Positions 1 to 5,631 of a DNA stretch of 7,746 bases are shown here, in pieces. The stretch comes from JAUXLW01 sp964195005 (GTDB lineage: Bacteria > Actinomycetota > Acidimicrobiia > Spongiisociales > SHLN01), in the NCBI GenBank assembly GCA_964195005.1, contig CAXMOO010000084.1, positions 1 to 7,746 on the forward strand. The letters run 5' to 3'. How positions within the stretch are numbered: position 1 is the stretch's first letter; each line of letters starts with the position of its first letter. The notes beneath the pieces are model-generated. The model did not search any database. It saw nothing but the letters and a program-made list of their open reading frames with translations, and was not told the DNA's origin. The translations under genes and the position numbers were made by a program.

Positions 1-50
1 GTCGGGGCCCAATCGACCCCGCGAAGAGCCGTCAGGTCAAGAGCCAACAA
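1..50. repeat. 50-base direct repeat, copy 1
   Basis: This 50-base segment recurs at 87-136 with three substitutions (repeat positions 11, 18 and 38), a period of 86 bases. Both copies end in GAGCCAACAA. It begins at the first base of the window, so the repeat unit may extend further left. Between the copies, GCTCCG (55-60) and CGGAGC (70-75) could form a 6-bp hairpin with a 9-base loop. No coding frame here looks real. The family of this repeat is not recognised; an intergenic repeat element or a recent local duplication would both fit. Confidence 0.8.
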
Positions 51-86
51 GCACGCTCCGATTTCAAAGCGGAGCCGGTCGAAGGG

Positions 87-136
87 GTCGGGGCCCCATC
101 GACACCGCGAAGAGCCGTCAGGTGAAGAGCCAACAA
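87..136. repeat. 50-base direct repeat, copy 2
   Basis: Second copy of the repeat at 1-50, 47 of 50 bases identical. It ends 61 bases before the start codon of the DUF427 gene, so it lies in that gene's upstream region. No promoter boxes were recognised inside it. Confidence 0.8.
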
Positions 137-197
137 CCAACGAATGGGAACAAAGTGGGATTCAGGGGGTTGGCATAGGGAACCACCAGGAGATGTA

Positions 198-512
198 ATG
201 CCCCGGGCTGTTTTCAACGGCACAGTTATCGCCGAGTCGGACGAGACCGTCATCGTGGAGGGAAATCATTATTTCCCGCCCGACTCCCTCAAGCCTGAAT
301 TCTTTTCCGAAACCCCCGGCTACAACACGACCTGTCCTTGGAAAGGCTCGGCGAGCTATTACGACGTTCGGGTCGATGATCAGTCGGCCCGGGGTGTCGC
401 CTGGACCTACAAGGATCCCAGCTCGGCCGCCGCCAACATCAAGGACTACGTGGCGTTCTACCCCAAAGTGAGGATTGAAGGCGGCGCGAAGAAGGGCTTG
501 TTCAGACGTTAG
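198..512 (+). CDS. DUF427 domain protein
   Basis: A 104-residue protein that matches the small single-domain DUF427 family (PF04248) over its whole length. Recognisable family features are NHYFPPDSL near residues 23-31, the TCPWKG block at 45-50 with Cys46, an AW.Y segment at 68-71 followed by DP, and the closing YVAFYP near 84-89. The family has no established biochemical role, so none is assigned. There is no signal peptide or membrane segment, so it should be cytoplasmic. The ATG at 198 is chosen because AGGAG (188-192) stands 5 bases before it; an in-frame ATG at 144 lacks such a site and would add 18 residues not typical of the family. It appears monocistronic: the next gene is on the other strand. 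Confidence 0.9.
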   Translation: MPRAVFNGTVIAESDETVIVEGNHYFPPDSLKPEFFSETPGYNTTCPWKGSASYYDVRVDDQSARGVAWTYKDPSSAAANIKDYVAFYPKVRIEGGAKKGLFRR

Positions 513-533
513 GCGAGGTCGGCAATCGGGCCG

Positions 534-586
534 AGCAGTCAGCAGTCAGCAGTCGGCAAGAAAAGAGCAATCAGCGGTCGGCAGTC
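534..586. repeat. AGCAGTC heptamer repeat, partly degenerate
   Basis: Three perfect tandem AGCAGTC heptamers occupy 534-554. After an 11-base interruption, three degenerate copies follow at 566-586 (AGCAATC, AGCGGTC, GGCAGTC). The array lies in the gap between the convergent DUF427 and MFS genes, 24 bases past the DUF427 stop. It has no spacer structure like that of a CRISPR array. It looks like an intergenic simple repeat; its function is unknown. Confidence 0.75.
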
Positions 587-611
587 AGCTCGAGCAATTG
601 GCAGTTCGAGG

Positions 612-1823
612 TCAGGGGTTCTCGCCGGCGCGGGCACGGGCCGCCTCTACCTGGGTCTCGTTGACGATCGGTAGCACGACCATCACCATTAATGCCAGGC
701 CCGCGCCGGCTACGAGCATCGGGCCGCGCAAGCCAACCCAGGCGGCTACCAACCCGCCAACGAGCGCGCCGATCGGCTCAGCCCCGTAGGCAATCATCTT
801 GCTGGCGGCCGCCACTCGGCCCCGCAGAGGGTCGGGAGTCAGCTCTTGACGCAGCGATATCGCAACGACGTTCCACAACGTGGTGGCTATCCCGAACAAG
901 AAAATCATCGCGCCGACTACCAGGGCGCTGGACGTGAAGCCCATCGTGGTCGCAGCCGTAGCCGCAATCAAGATGGTGAGAATGAGCGCGCTGCCTTCGC
1001 CAAACCGCTCCACATACCAATCGGCCAGGAATCCACCCAGGAAACCACCTACCCCGAGTGCAGAGAGAATGAGTCCGTACCCCACGTTGCCCAGGCCCAC
1101 TTCATCTTGAACAAACAGGACCAGAATGGCCACCATCCCAAACACGACCAGGTTGTAGAAGCCGGCCATCAGCGCCAGTGTGCGCAATAACCGTTGCCGC
1201 CACAGCCACGTTATCCCTTCACGAACGTCGTCTCGGAAACTCCCCGCTCGAGATCCGTCGGCCACATACGTCCCGTCGATGCTGAGGACCAGCACGGCTG
1301 CTATGGCAAATGTCAGGCCGTCGACGAAGACCGGTAACGCCGTACCGACCACGAACAACAAAGCGCCAAGCGGAGGCCCGACAAAGCTGTTCGCAACCCA
1401 CCGGGCACCCACGAGCTGTCCGTTGGCGTGATTGAGCCGATCAGGCTCGACAAGGGCCGGGAGAAATGCCTCGGCCGAGGAATCGAACACCGTCTCAGCG
1501 GCTCCCAGGAGAAAACCCACGGCGTAGAGGGCAGCCAGGGGCGGGTCTCCCCCTACCAGCACCAGCCCGAGCAACCCCAGGATGGCCACTCTGCTCACGT
1601 CGGCGCCGATCATCAGCCAACGCCTATCAAAGCGATCAGCGACTACTCCGGCAGGAAGCGCCAGGACGAGCCAGGGCAGTCTGAGAGAAAATGCGAAGAC
1701 TGAAACGGCTATCGGGTCACGCGTGATAGACGCCACAATCAGCGGGAAAGCCGCAAATACGATCCCGTCCCCCAGATTGGAGATCGTGGAGGCAGTCCAT
1801 AAACGAGCAAATTTCGAGCCCAT
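612..1823 (-). CDS. MFS transporter, EntS-like (MFS_3 family)
   Basis: A 403-residue integral membrane protein, the normal length for a 12-helix major facilitator. It begins with the SNLGDG element (residues 15-20) seen in this branch. The loop between helices 2 and 3 carries motif A, GVVADRFDRR (59-68); a decayed counterpart, GFLADWYVERFG, follows helix 8 (264-275). LPALVEPDRLNHANG (121-135) and RQELTPDPLRGRVAAA (325-340) are typical of the MFS_3/enterobactin-exporter-like family. It probably uses the proton gradient to export a small molecule; the substrate cannot be read from sequence, and no biosynthetic or siderophore genes lie nearby. The ATG at 1823 is preferred over a GTG at 1847 because AGGAG (1833-1829) stands 5 bases upstream. 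It lies 76 bases downstream of the LysM gene on the same strand and could be cotranscribed with it, although a hairpin sits between them. Confidence 0.88.
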   Translation of the reverse strand: MGSKFARLWTASTISNLGDGIVFAAFPLIVASITRDPIAVSVFAFSLRLPWLVLALPAGVVADRFDRRWLMIGADVSRVAILGLLGLVLVGGDPPLAALYAVGFLLGAAETVFDSSAEAFLPALVEPDRLNHANGQLVGARWVANSFVGPPLGALLFVVGTALPVFVDGLTFAIAAVLVLSIDGTYVADGSRAGSFRDDVREGITWLWRQRLLRTLALMAGFYNLVVFGMVAILVLFVQDEVGLGNVGYGLILSALGVGGFLGGFLADWYVERFGEGSALILTILIAATAATTMGFTSSALVVGAMIFLFGIATTLWNVVAISLRQELTPDPLRGRVAAASKMIAYGAEPIGALVGGLVAAWVGLRGPMLVAGAGLALMVMVVLPIVNETQVEAARARAGENP

Positions 1824-1842
1824 CGCCTCTCCTGCCGGCCCG

Positions 1843-1859
1843 ACCACTCTACGAGTGGT
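1843..1859 (-). promoter_or_regulatory. Perfect inverted repeat upstream of the MFS gene
   Basis: ACCACTC, loop TAC, GAGTGGT: a perfect 7-bp stem with a 3-base loop in the 76-base gap between the LysM stop and the MFS start, ending 9 bases before the MFS Shine-Dalgarno. No T-run follows on the minus strand. It could be a weak terminator or attenuator for the LysM transcript, or a protein-binding site. The structure is visible; the role is inference. Confidence 0.5.
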
Positions 1860-1899
1860 GGCCTCGAGCTCTGTGGCTCAAAGGAAGGTTCTGGTCGGG

Positions 1900-2715
1900 T
1901 TAGACCCCCACCGGCGGAAGAACAATCTGCTCGCCGGGATATATGAGGTCTGGATCGCCGGATCGAATAGTCGATCGGTTGGCTTCCATCACGCGGACCC
2001 AGTAGGGAGCGATCTCGCGCTCGGCAAGATTGGTGCGACCCGACACCACCTCGAGATGCTGGGAGGCGATGCTCCACAGGTGCTCGCCCCTTACCACCTT
2101 GTGGATATGGGACACAGTCGGATCGAGGGCGGCACCCGGATCCGGCTCGGGCACGGCAACCGGCTCGTTGTCCGGCAGGAGATCCGCCGGCGATCGCAAA
2201 TGGGGAGGTAACAGGACCTCATCACCGGTTCCTTCATCGTCATCAGAGTCCTCTTCGGCCGGCGCATCGGTGCCAGGGGGACGGATGACACCAGCGAGGT
2301 CAACCTTCACCGCCACCGTCGAGGCCCGCCATTCCAGCGCAAGGTCGGCAACCGCCGGGCCGAACGGGACGGCTATCGACGAGGCGGCAATGGACAACGC
2401 CACCGATCGACTCACCAAACGCCGGATAGGTGGCAGCATCATCCAGCTGGTTGCTCTGATGGCTGCGGCGCGCCGGGAGAGGGAGGCAATGACGTATGCC
2501 AGCGTGGAGAGGAGAAGCCAATACGCGATCGCGAGGGCGACAATCCGAAGCCCGGCTGCTATGACATCCTCAACCGGAGTGCCGTCCAGCCAGCGGCTGA
2601 AGTTGCTCCAGTCGACCTGGAGGAACTCCCTGCCCCCGAGGAGATGGAGCACGAGAACTACACCCACTTCGAGTATCAGCAGTCCCGCGACCCGGCTCAA
2701 CCGTGACGCCGTCAT
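1900..2715 (-). CDS. Membrane-anchored LysM-domain protein
   Basis: A 271-residue protein. Hydrophobic segments lie at about 8-26 and 53-78, and a third, weaker one at about 103-125. A Pro/Asp/Glu-rich linker (about 146-200, including EEDSDDDEGTGDE) follows. The C-terminus (about 205-268) is a LysM domain: it opens with HKVVRGEHLWSIA and closes with the PGEQIVLPP signature. LysM binds the glycan strands of peptidoglycan, so the tail should lie outside the membrane and hold the cell wall. The acidic linker and the insertion inside the LysM (around SGRTNLAEREIAPYW, 225-239) resemble LysM proteins common in actinobacteria. No enzymatic domain is present, so a structural or wall-sensing role is inferred. 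The ATG at 2715 has only a weak site (AAGG one base upstream). A strong promoter lies about 37 bases upstream. Confidence 0.8.
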   Translation of the reverse strand: MTASRLSRVAGLLILEVGVVLVLHLLGGREFLQVDWSNFSRWLDGTPVEDVIAAGLRIVALAIAYWLLLSTLAYVIASLSRRAAAIRATSWMMLPPIRRLVSRSVALSIAASSIAVPFGPAVADLALEWRASTVAVKVDLAGVIRPPGTDAPAEEDSDDDEGTGDEVLLPPHLRSPADLLPDNEPVAVPEPDPGAALDPTVSHIHKVVRGEHLWSIASQHLEVVSGRTNLAEREIAPYWVRVMEANRSTIRSGDPDLIYPGEQIVLPPVGV

Positions 2716-2751
2716 GCCTTCGCTCGGAATCTCAATCTCATATGGGGTGAT

Positions 2752-2779
2752 GTTATATAGTGTTAATACTTGTTGTCAA
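2752..2779 (-). promoter_or_regulatory. Housekeeping (sigma-70/SigA type) promoter of the LysM gene
   Basis: On the minus strand, a perfect -35 box TTGACA (2779-2774) is separated by 16 bases from TATAAC (2757-2752), five of six matches to TATAAT. Transcription would begin near 2745, giving a leader of about 30 bases before the LysM ATG at 2715. The surrounding region (about 2740-2815) is clearly more AT-rich than the rest of the window. This is the best-matched housekeeping promoter seen here. Confidence 0.7.
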
Positions 2780-2785
2780 ACGACA
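2771..2785. promoter_or_regulatory. Imperfect inverted repeat over the LysM -35 box, possible operator
   Basis: TGTTGT, CAA, ACGACA: 6-base arms with one mismatch around a 3-base centre. It fully covers the -35 box at 2774-2779, where a bound repressor would block polymerase. No regulator gene is adjacent, and a 15-base imperfect palindrome could arise by chance. Confidence 0.3.
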
Positions 2786-2854
2786 TATCTCTTGATACAC
2801 CTTTACATATCATTAGGCATCGCTCGAAGAGCCATCCATTCGACGATCACTAGA

Positions 2855-2867
2855 GGCCCCGGGGGCC
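2855..2867 (+). promoter_or_regulatory. GC-rich hairpin just upstream of the tag ribosome binding site
   Basis: GGCCCC, G, GGGGCC forms a 6-bp perfect inverted repeat (and GGGGCCCC at 2862-2869 is itself palindromic), 9 bases before the GGAG of tag. In the tag transcript it would form a stable structure beside the ribosome binding site, or it may be a small terminator or binding site. A single base in the loop of the 6-bp form makes the RNA hairpin as drawn strained. Role uncertain. Confidence 0.35.
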
Positions 2868-2881
2868 CCTATTCTGGAGTC

Positions 2882-3445
2882 ATGGAGAGATGTGAGTGGG
2901 CCGGCGACGTTCCCCTTTACGTGGCCTATCACGATGACGAGTGGGGAACCCCCGAGTACGACGACCAGAAGCTGTTCGAATTCGTCATTCTCGAGAGCGC
3001 GCAGGCCGGCCTCAGCTGGATCACCATCCTCCGCAAACGAGAGAACTATCGGGCAGCCTTCGATGGCTTCGACCCCGACAAGATCGCCCGCTATACGCCG
3101 AAGCGGGTTGACAAGCTCCTGCAGGACCCCGGGATCATCCGCAACCGGCTGAAAGTCGAGGCCGCAGTCGGCAGCGCCAAAGCGGCACTCGAAGTGCGCG
3201 ATGAGTTCGGCTCAATCGCCGAATACTTTTGGCAGTTCGTCGATGGCAAGCCGATCATCAACCGGTTCAAGACGATGGGCGAGATACCTGCCAAGACCGA
3301 GATCTCCGAAACGATGATGAAAGACATGAAGCAAAGGGGCTTCAAGTTCTTCGGCCCAACCATCGCCTATGCCCACATGCAGGCTATGGGCCTGGTCAAC
3401 GACCACGTGACGAGTTGCTTCCGCTGGAAAGAAGTCCAGGAGTAG
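2882..3445 (+). CDS. tag: DNA-3-methyladenine glycosylase I
   Basis: This enzyme removes 3-methyladenine from alkylated DNA by cutting the N-glycosidic bond, starting base-excision repair in the cytoplasm. The protein has 187 residues, the same length as E. coli Tag, and is collinear with it from MERC to NDHV. The zinc ligands Cys4, His17, His175 and Cys179 are present, as are the base-pocket residues Glu38 and Trp46 within LES.QAGLSW and the RGFKF.G block (152-158). The ATG at 2882 reproduces the exact family N-terminus and follows GGAG (2876-2879) after only 2 bases. The frame is open upstream to 2030, but that part is antisense to the LysM gene and not family sequence. It is divergent from the LysM gene and ends 7 bases from the anti-sigma stop. 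No SOS or Ada-type site was recognised. Confidence 0.96.
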   Translation: MERCEWAGDVPLYVAYHDDEWGTPEYDDQKLFEFVILESAQAGLSWITILRKRENYRAAFDGFDPDKIARYTPKRVDKLLQDPGIIRNRLKVEAAVGSAKAALEVRDEFGSIAEYFWQFVDGKPIINRFKTMGEIPAKTEISETMMKDMKQRGFKFFGPTIAYAHMQAMGLVNDHVTSCFRWKEVQE

Positions 3446-3452
3446 AGCTCTC

Positions 3453-4094
3453 TTAGGGTGCGGTATCCAACACCGTGAACCCCGAGGGGGCCTCGTCCCC
3501 ATCAATCGGCTCCAATGTCACCCAAAGGCGGGGGAAGGCGCCACGGGAGACTCCGACCCACAGCTCCACCTCACCAGGACCGGTGAACGTCCCGGCCGAA
3601 ACGTGAACCTCGTCCCGTGTGAACCACAACTCGTATACCGATCCTGGCGGGGCCGGCGCCAGGCCTTCGATGTCGAGCACAACTCTGGTGCCGGTCGACT
3701 CGTTCCAGCCCTGTACAACGCCGGCGGCGGCCGGGGCTTCTGACGTGCCGGGGATGGGAATCCTCCAGTCGGCTCCGGGAGTCCGAACCAGGGCCCACAC
3801 CCCCAATGAGACAACAAGCAGGGCGGCGACGGCGGCGGCAACGGGAATCCGCCAGGATCGCCGGCGAGCCGGCGGGGTCTCGGCCAAGCTTGCCGGACCT
3901 GAAATAAGGCCAACCATCCGCTCTTCGAGCTGACCGTCAGGCTCCTCCCACAGCAGCGAGTCGGCCAACAGTCGCCGGGCGCTCTCGAGGGCCGGTTGAT
4001 CTTCCCGGCAGGCGGAGCACCCTGCCAGGTGCTGTCGATGGCTCCCCGTCATTCGATCCGAGAGGTATGCGGCGCGGAAATCGTCACAGGTCAT
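3453..4094 (-). CDS. Zinc-type anti-sigma factor, RskA-like
   Basis: A 213-residue single-pass membrane protein that should bind and silence the ECF sigma factor encoded just upstream. The cytoplasmic N-terminus carries the zinc anti-sigma motif H22-x3-C26-x2-C29 (HLAGCSAC). One strong membrane helix lies at about 83-103, after the basic stretch ARRRSWR. The outer domain (about 125-213) resembles the RskA C-terminal domain (PF10099), with VYELWFTRD (153-161), SAGTF (166-170) and LWVTLEP (190-196). The ATG at 4094 overlaps the sigma stop as ATGA and has AGGAGG (4107-4102) 7 bases upstream, which indicates translational coupling. The frame stays open further upstream to 4418, but only as an out-of-frame reading of the sigma gene. 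In this family, release usually follows proteolysis of the anti-sigma factor; the signal here is unknown. Confidence 0.88.
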   Translation of the reverse strand: MTCDDFRAAYLSDRMTGSHRQHLAGCSACREDQPALESARRLLADSLLWEEPDGQLEERMVGLISGPASLAETPPARRRSWRIPVAAAVAALLVVSLGVWALVRTPGADWRIPIPGTSEAPAAAGVVQGWNESTGTRVVLDIEGLAPAPPGSVYELWFTRDEVHVSAGTFTGPGEVELWVGVSRGAFPRLWVTLEPIDGDEAPSGFTVLDTAP

Positions 4095-4642
4095 GCGGTG
4101 GCCTCCTCGAGGTGGGCCAGCAGTTGAGCCAGACGGCGATGTGCTCGATGCGAGCGCGACTTGACGGTCCCCAGAGCGAGGCCCAGGTGCTGGGCGGTCT
4201 CCTCCTGAGTGAGGCCGAGGAAATGGGTCGCCTCGATGACATCGCGCTGAGCCTTGGGCATTGCTTCGAGCGCCAGACGTATCTCCCACGCCTGCCATGT
4301 GGTCTCGAACGAGCCCGGGAGCACTGCTATGTCGGTTTCGAGCGGTTCGCTCCCCTGATGGCGCCTCTCTCTTCGATAGAGGTCCACCGCCACACGGCGA
4401 GCGATGGCATACAGCCACGGGCCGGGGCTGCGGTCGACGTCGAAGCGATCGGCCGCCCGCCAGGCTTGCAGAAACGTCAACTGCACGGCCTCCTCAGCAA
4501 GTCCCCGGTCCCGCAAGGCTGAATAAGCCGCAGTGAACACCGCTCGTCTGTACGCCCGATACAGCTGGCGCACGGCTTCGGGGTCACCGGCAGCGAACTT
4601 CCGTAGAACTGCGCTATCGAGGCCGCTCCCTGCATCACTCAT
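4091..4642 (-). CDS. ECF-family RNA polymerase sigma factor
   Basis: A 183-residue sigma-70 of the extracytoplasmic-function group, with region 2 (about 20-92) and region 4 (about 118-176) only. Region 2 contains AAGDPEAVRQLY (17-28), AEEAVQLTFLQAW (49-61) and GPWLYAIARRVAVD (74-87). Region 4 contains the helix-turn-helix LTQEETAQHLGLALGTVKSR (144-163). The linker has no extra domain, so control by the adjacent anti-sigma factor is expected. The ATG at 4642 is chosen because it gives the normal distance to region 2. An in-frame TTG at 4723 is rejected since it lies just beside the -10 box of the ECF-type promoter at 4753-4725. The ribosome binding site is weak (GGTG, 8 bases upstream). The gene overlaps the anti-sigma gene by 4 bases; the two form an operon. 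The exact ECF group is not assigned. Confidence 0.92.
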   Translation of the reverse strand: MSDAGSGLDSAVLRKFAAGDPEAVRQLYRAYRRAVFTAAYSALRDRGLAEEAVQLTFLQAWRAADRFDVDRSPGPWLYAIARRVAVDLYRRERRHQGSEPLETDIAVLPGSFETTWQAWEIRLALEAMPKAQRDVIEATHFLGLTQEETAQHLGLALGTVKSRSHRAHRRLAQLLAHLEEATA

Positions 4643-4674
4643 GGTGTTATCACCGTACCCGGCACCAATCCAAT

Positions 4675-4687
4675 CCGCGGGCCGCGG
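4675..4687 (-). promoter_or_regulatory. GC-rich inverted repeat in the sigma leader
   Basis: CCGCGG, G, CCGCGG: two self-complementary hexamers separated by one base, between the predicted ECF promoter and the sigma ATG. In a leader of roughly 75 bases, this could fold back and affect sigma translation, whose ribosome binding site is weak. A smaller repeat, GGTG-TTAT-CACC (4643-4654), touches the start codon. Both may simply reflect high GC content. Confidence 0.3.
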
Positions 4688-4724
4688 GAAATCGGTAGAT
4701 CCCTCGATTCGTCGTATCAACAAT

Positions 4725-4753
4725 CAATACGTACCCCCCTTCTGCCCGGTTCC
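4725..4753 (-). promoter_or_regulatory. ECF-type promoter of the sigma/anti-sigma operon
   Basis: On the minus strand, GGAACC (4753-4748), a 16-base spacer, then CGTATTG (4731-4725). GGAAC is the common -35 core of ECF promoters. The same two boxes with the same spacing precede the secreted CHRD gene on the plus strand (5549-5577). Transcription would start near 4718, about 75 bases before the sigma ATG. Autoregulation is usual for ECF sigma factors, which fits. The boxes are directly visible; their recognition by this sigma factor is inference. Confidence 0.65.
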
Positions 4754-4800
4754 GTCACCCGCTGAGCACGCCGGTCGCCCTTCTAAGCCGATGCTGATCT

Positions 4801-5469
4801 TCAGCCCTCCACGGTGATTGTCGCCGTCCCCATGAGCACAGGATGAATCGAGCAGAACAGCGTGAACACTCCCGGGCTGTCGAACGTGCGGGAAAACGAC
4901 TGACCGAGGTCGAGGAAGCCCGAATCCCAGAGGTCGTCGGCAGTGCCGGGGAACGTGCCCCCGGTGCCAGACGTAGTTGTGTGGGCAATGTTGCCTTCGT
5001 TCGACCAACGCACGGTGTCGCCCACCGAGATCGAGATGTTGAGCGGGCTGAAGAACCCGACACACGGGCTCGGCTTACCCTCGCACAGATCCACGTCGCC
5101 GATCGACACAAAGTGTGTCGTAGCAGCCACAGTTGTGCTCGTCGTCGTGGTCGATGTTGTGGTGGTCGTGCTTGTCGTTGAAGTGGTGGTCGACGGCGGT
5201 GCGGTGCTCGTGGTTGGGCTAGTAGAGGTAGTCGTCGTCGATTCGACGGTCGTGGAGCTCGCAGTGGTGGTGGTGCTGGTTAGGCCCGGCTCCGGTACGC
5301 TCGTCGTGCCTCCCTGAGTGGTAGAAGTCTGACCGGATGCGGAAGACGTAGTAGTCGATTCGAGACTCGCCGTTGTGTCGTCCGACGACCCGGACGCGCA
5401 CGAAGCCGCCATGAGCGCCAGCGTTACAACAACGGCACCGAGATTCTTAATGGGACCGGACCTCCTCAT
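4801..5469 (-). CDS. Cupredoxin-like (plastocyanin-type) lipoprotein
   Basis: A 222-residue exported lipoprotein. The N-terminus has basic residues (Arg2, Arg3, Lys8), a hydrophobic stretch and a lipobox, LMAASC, with Cys24 as the lipid-modified residue. Residues 32-117 are a very long Thr/Ser linker, probably a wall spacer and perhaps glycosylated. The C-terminal domain (about 118-222) is cupredoxin-like. SVGDTVRWSN (148-157) precedes the likely ligand His163 (NIAHT); the ligand loop is CSIHPVLMG, with Cys206, His209 and Met213. A type 1 copper electron-transfer or copper-binding role outside the membrane is inferred. Cys129 and Cys136 may form an extra disulfide. The ATG at 5469 is the earliest start, since TAG directly precedes it in frame. 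AGAGG lies 10 bases upstream. It is transcribed towards the sigma gene, with a 158-base gap containing that gene's promoter, and is divergent from the CHRD gene. Confidence 0.85.
   Translation of the reverse strand: MRRSGPIKNLGAVVVTLALMAASCASGSSDDTTASLESTTTSSASGQTSTTQGGTTSVPEPGLTSTTTTASSTTVESTTTTSTSPTTSTAPPSTTTSTTSTTTTTSTTTTSTTVAATTHFVSIGDVDLCEGKPSPCVGFFSPLNISISVGDTVRWSNEGNIAHTTTSGTGGTFPGTADDLWDSGFLDLGQSFSRTFDSPGVFTLFCSIHPVLMGTATITVEG
5119..5376 (-). repeat. Low-complexity DNA encoding the Thr/Ser linker
   Basis: About 258 bases coding for residues 32-117 of the cupredoxin lipoprotein consist mostly of Thr and Ser codons, with runs such as TTTTTSTTTT (101-110). On the plus strand it reads as GTGGT/GTCGT-rich repeats, which creates long but false open frames there. 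Such tracts can change length by slippage in frame, altering the distance between membrane anchor and copper domain. Confidence 0.75.
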
Positions 5470-5548
5470 CTACCAATCGCCTCTATTGAACTCGTTCCAT
5501 CACCTGTACGGAGCCGGCCGCCGAATGGTTCACAATCGCCGACCGGGC

Positions 5549-5577
5549 GGAACCATATGCGGCGCAGTATCGTATTG
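5549..5577 (+). promoter_or_regulatory. ECF-type promoter of the secreted CHRD gene
   Basis: GGAACC (5549-5554), a 16-base spacer, then CGTATTG (5571-5577): all 13 box positions and the spacing are the same as in the sigma operon promoter at 4753-4725, while the spacers differ. Predicted transcription start is near 5583, about 50 bases before the ATG at 5632. The match suggests control by the ECF sigma factor in this window. A GGAGGG soon after the -10 box (5581-5586) is not near a start codon. Confidence 0.65.
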
Positions 5578-5631
5578 TCTAGGAGGGTGTCGCGCCACCG
5601 GAGCGCGGTTATTGGCTAGCTGGGAGGACCC

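Noticed and set aside
179..200. GGAACC before the DUF427 gene as an ECF -35 box
   Set aside because: No CGTATT-like box follows at 16-17 bases, and the spacer would run through the ribosome binding site and start codon.
534..586. CRISPR array
   Set aside because: The units are only 7 bases and adjoin each other without unique spacers; no cas genes are present.
2030..2881. Long plus-strand open frame upstream of and in frame with tag
   Set aside because: It is antisense to the LysM gene and its product looks like no protein family. Tag homology begins exactly at the ATG at 2882, so an N-terminal fusion is not credible.
4095..4418. N-terminal extension of the anti-sigma factor
   Set aside because: The frame is open there only as an out-of-frame reading of the sigma gene. 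The ATG at 4094 has AGGAGG 7 bases upstream and starts just before the zinc-binding motif.
4643..4723. N-terminal extension of the sigma factor from a TTG at 4723
   Set aside because: The TTG abuts the -10 box of the predicted promoter, so it would lie upstream of the expected transcript start; the added residues are not typical of ECF sigma factors.
4943..5317. Plus-strand open frame rich in Val across the cupredoxin gene
   Set aside because: It is the reverse complement of the Thr/Ser linker, and its valine runs result from GTGGT/GTCGT codons. No ribosome binding site or family similarity.
5449..5466. AGGAGG inside the first codons of the cupredoxin gene followed 9 bases later by ATT, as a possible non-standard start
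   Set aside because: ATT starts are very rare. The ATG at 5469 already gives a normal lipoprotein signal peptide with basic residues, so AGG AGG is best read as two Arg codons.
5474..5498. A third ECF-type promoter for the cupredoxin gene (GGAACG then CGATTG, minus strand)
   Set aside because: The spacer is 13 bases rather than 16, the -10 box differs from CGTATTG, and it would lie only 4 bases from the ATG. It could be a leaderless promoter, but the match is too poor to claim.
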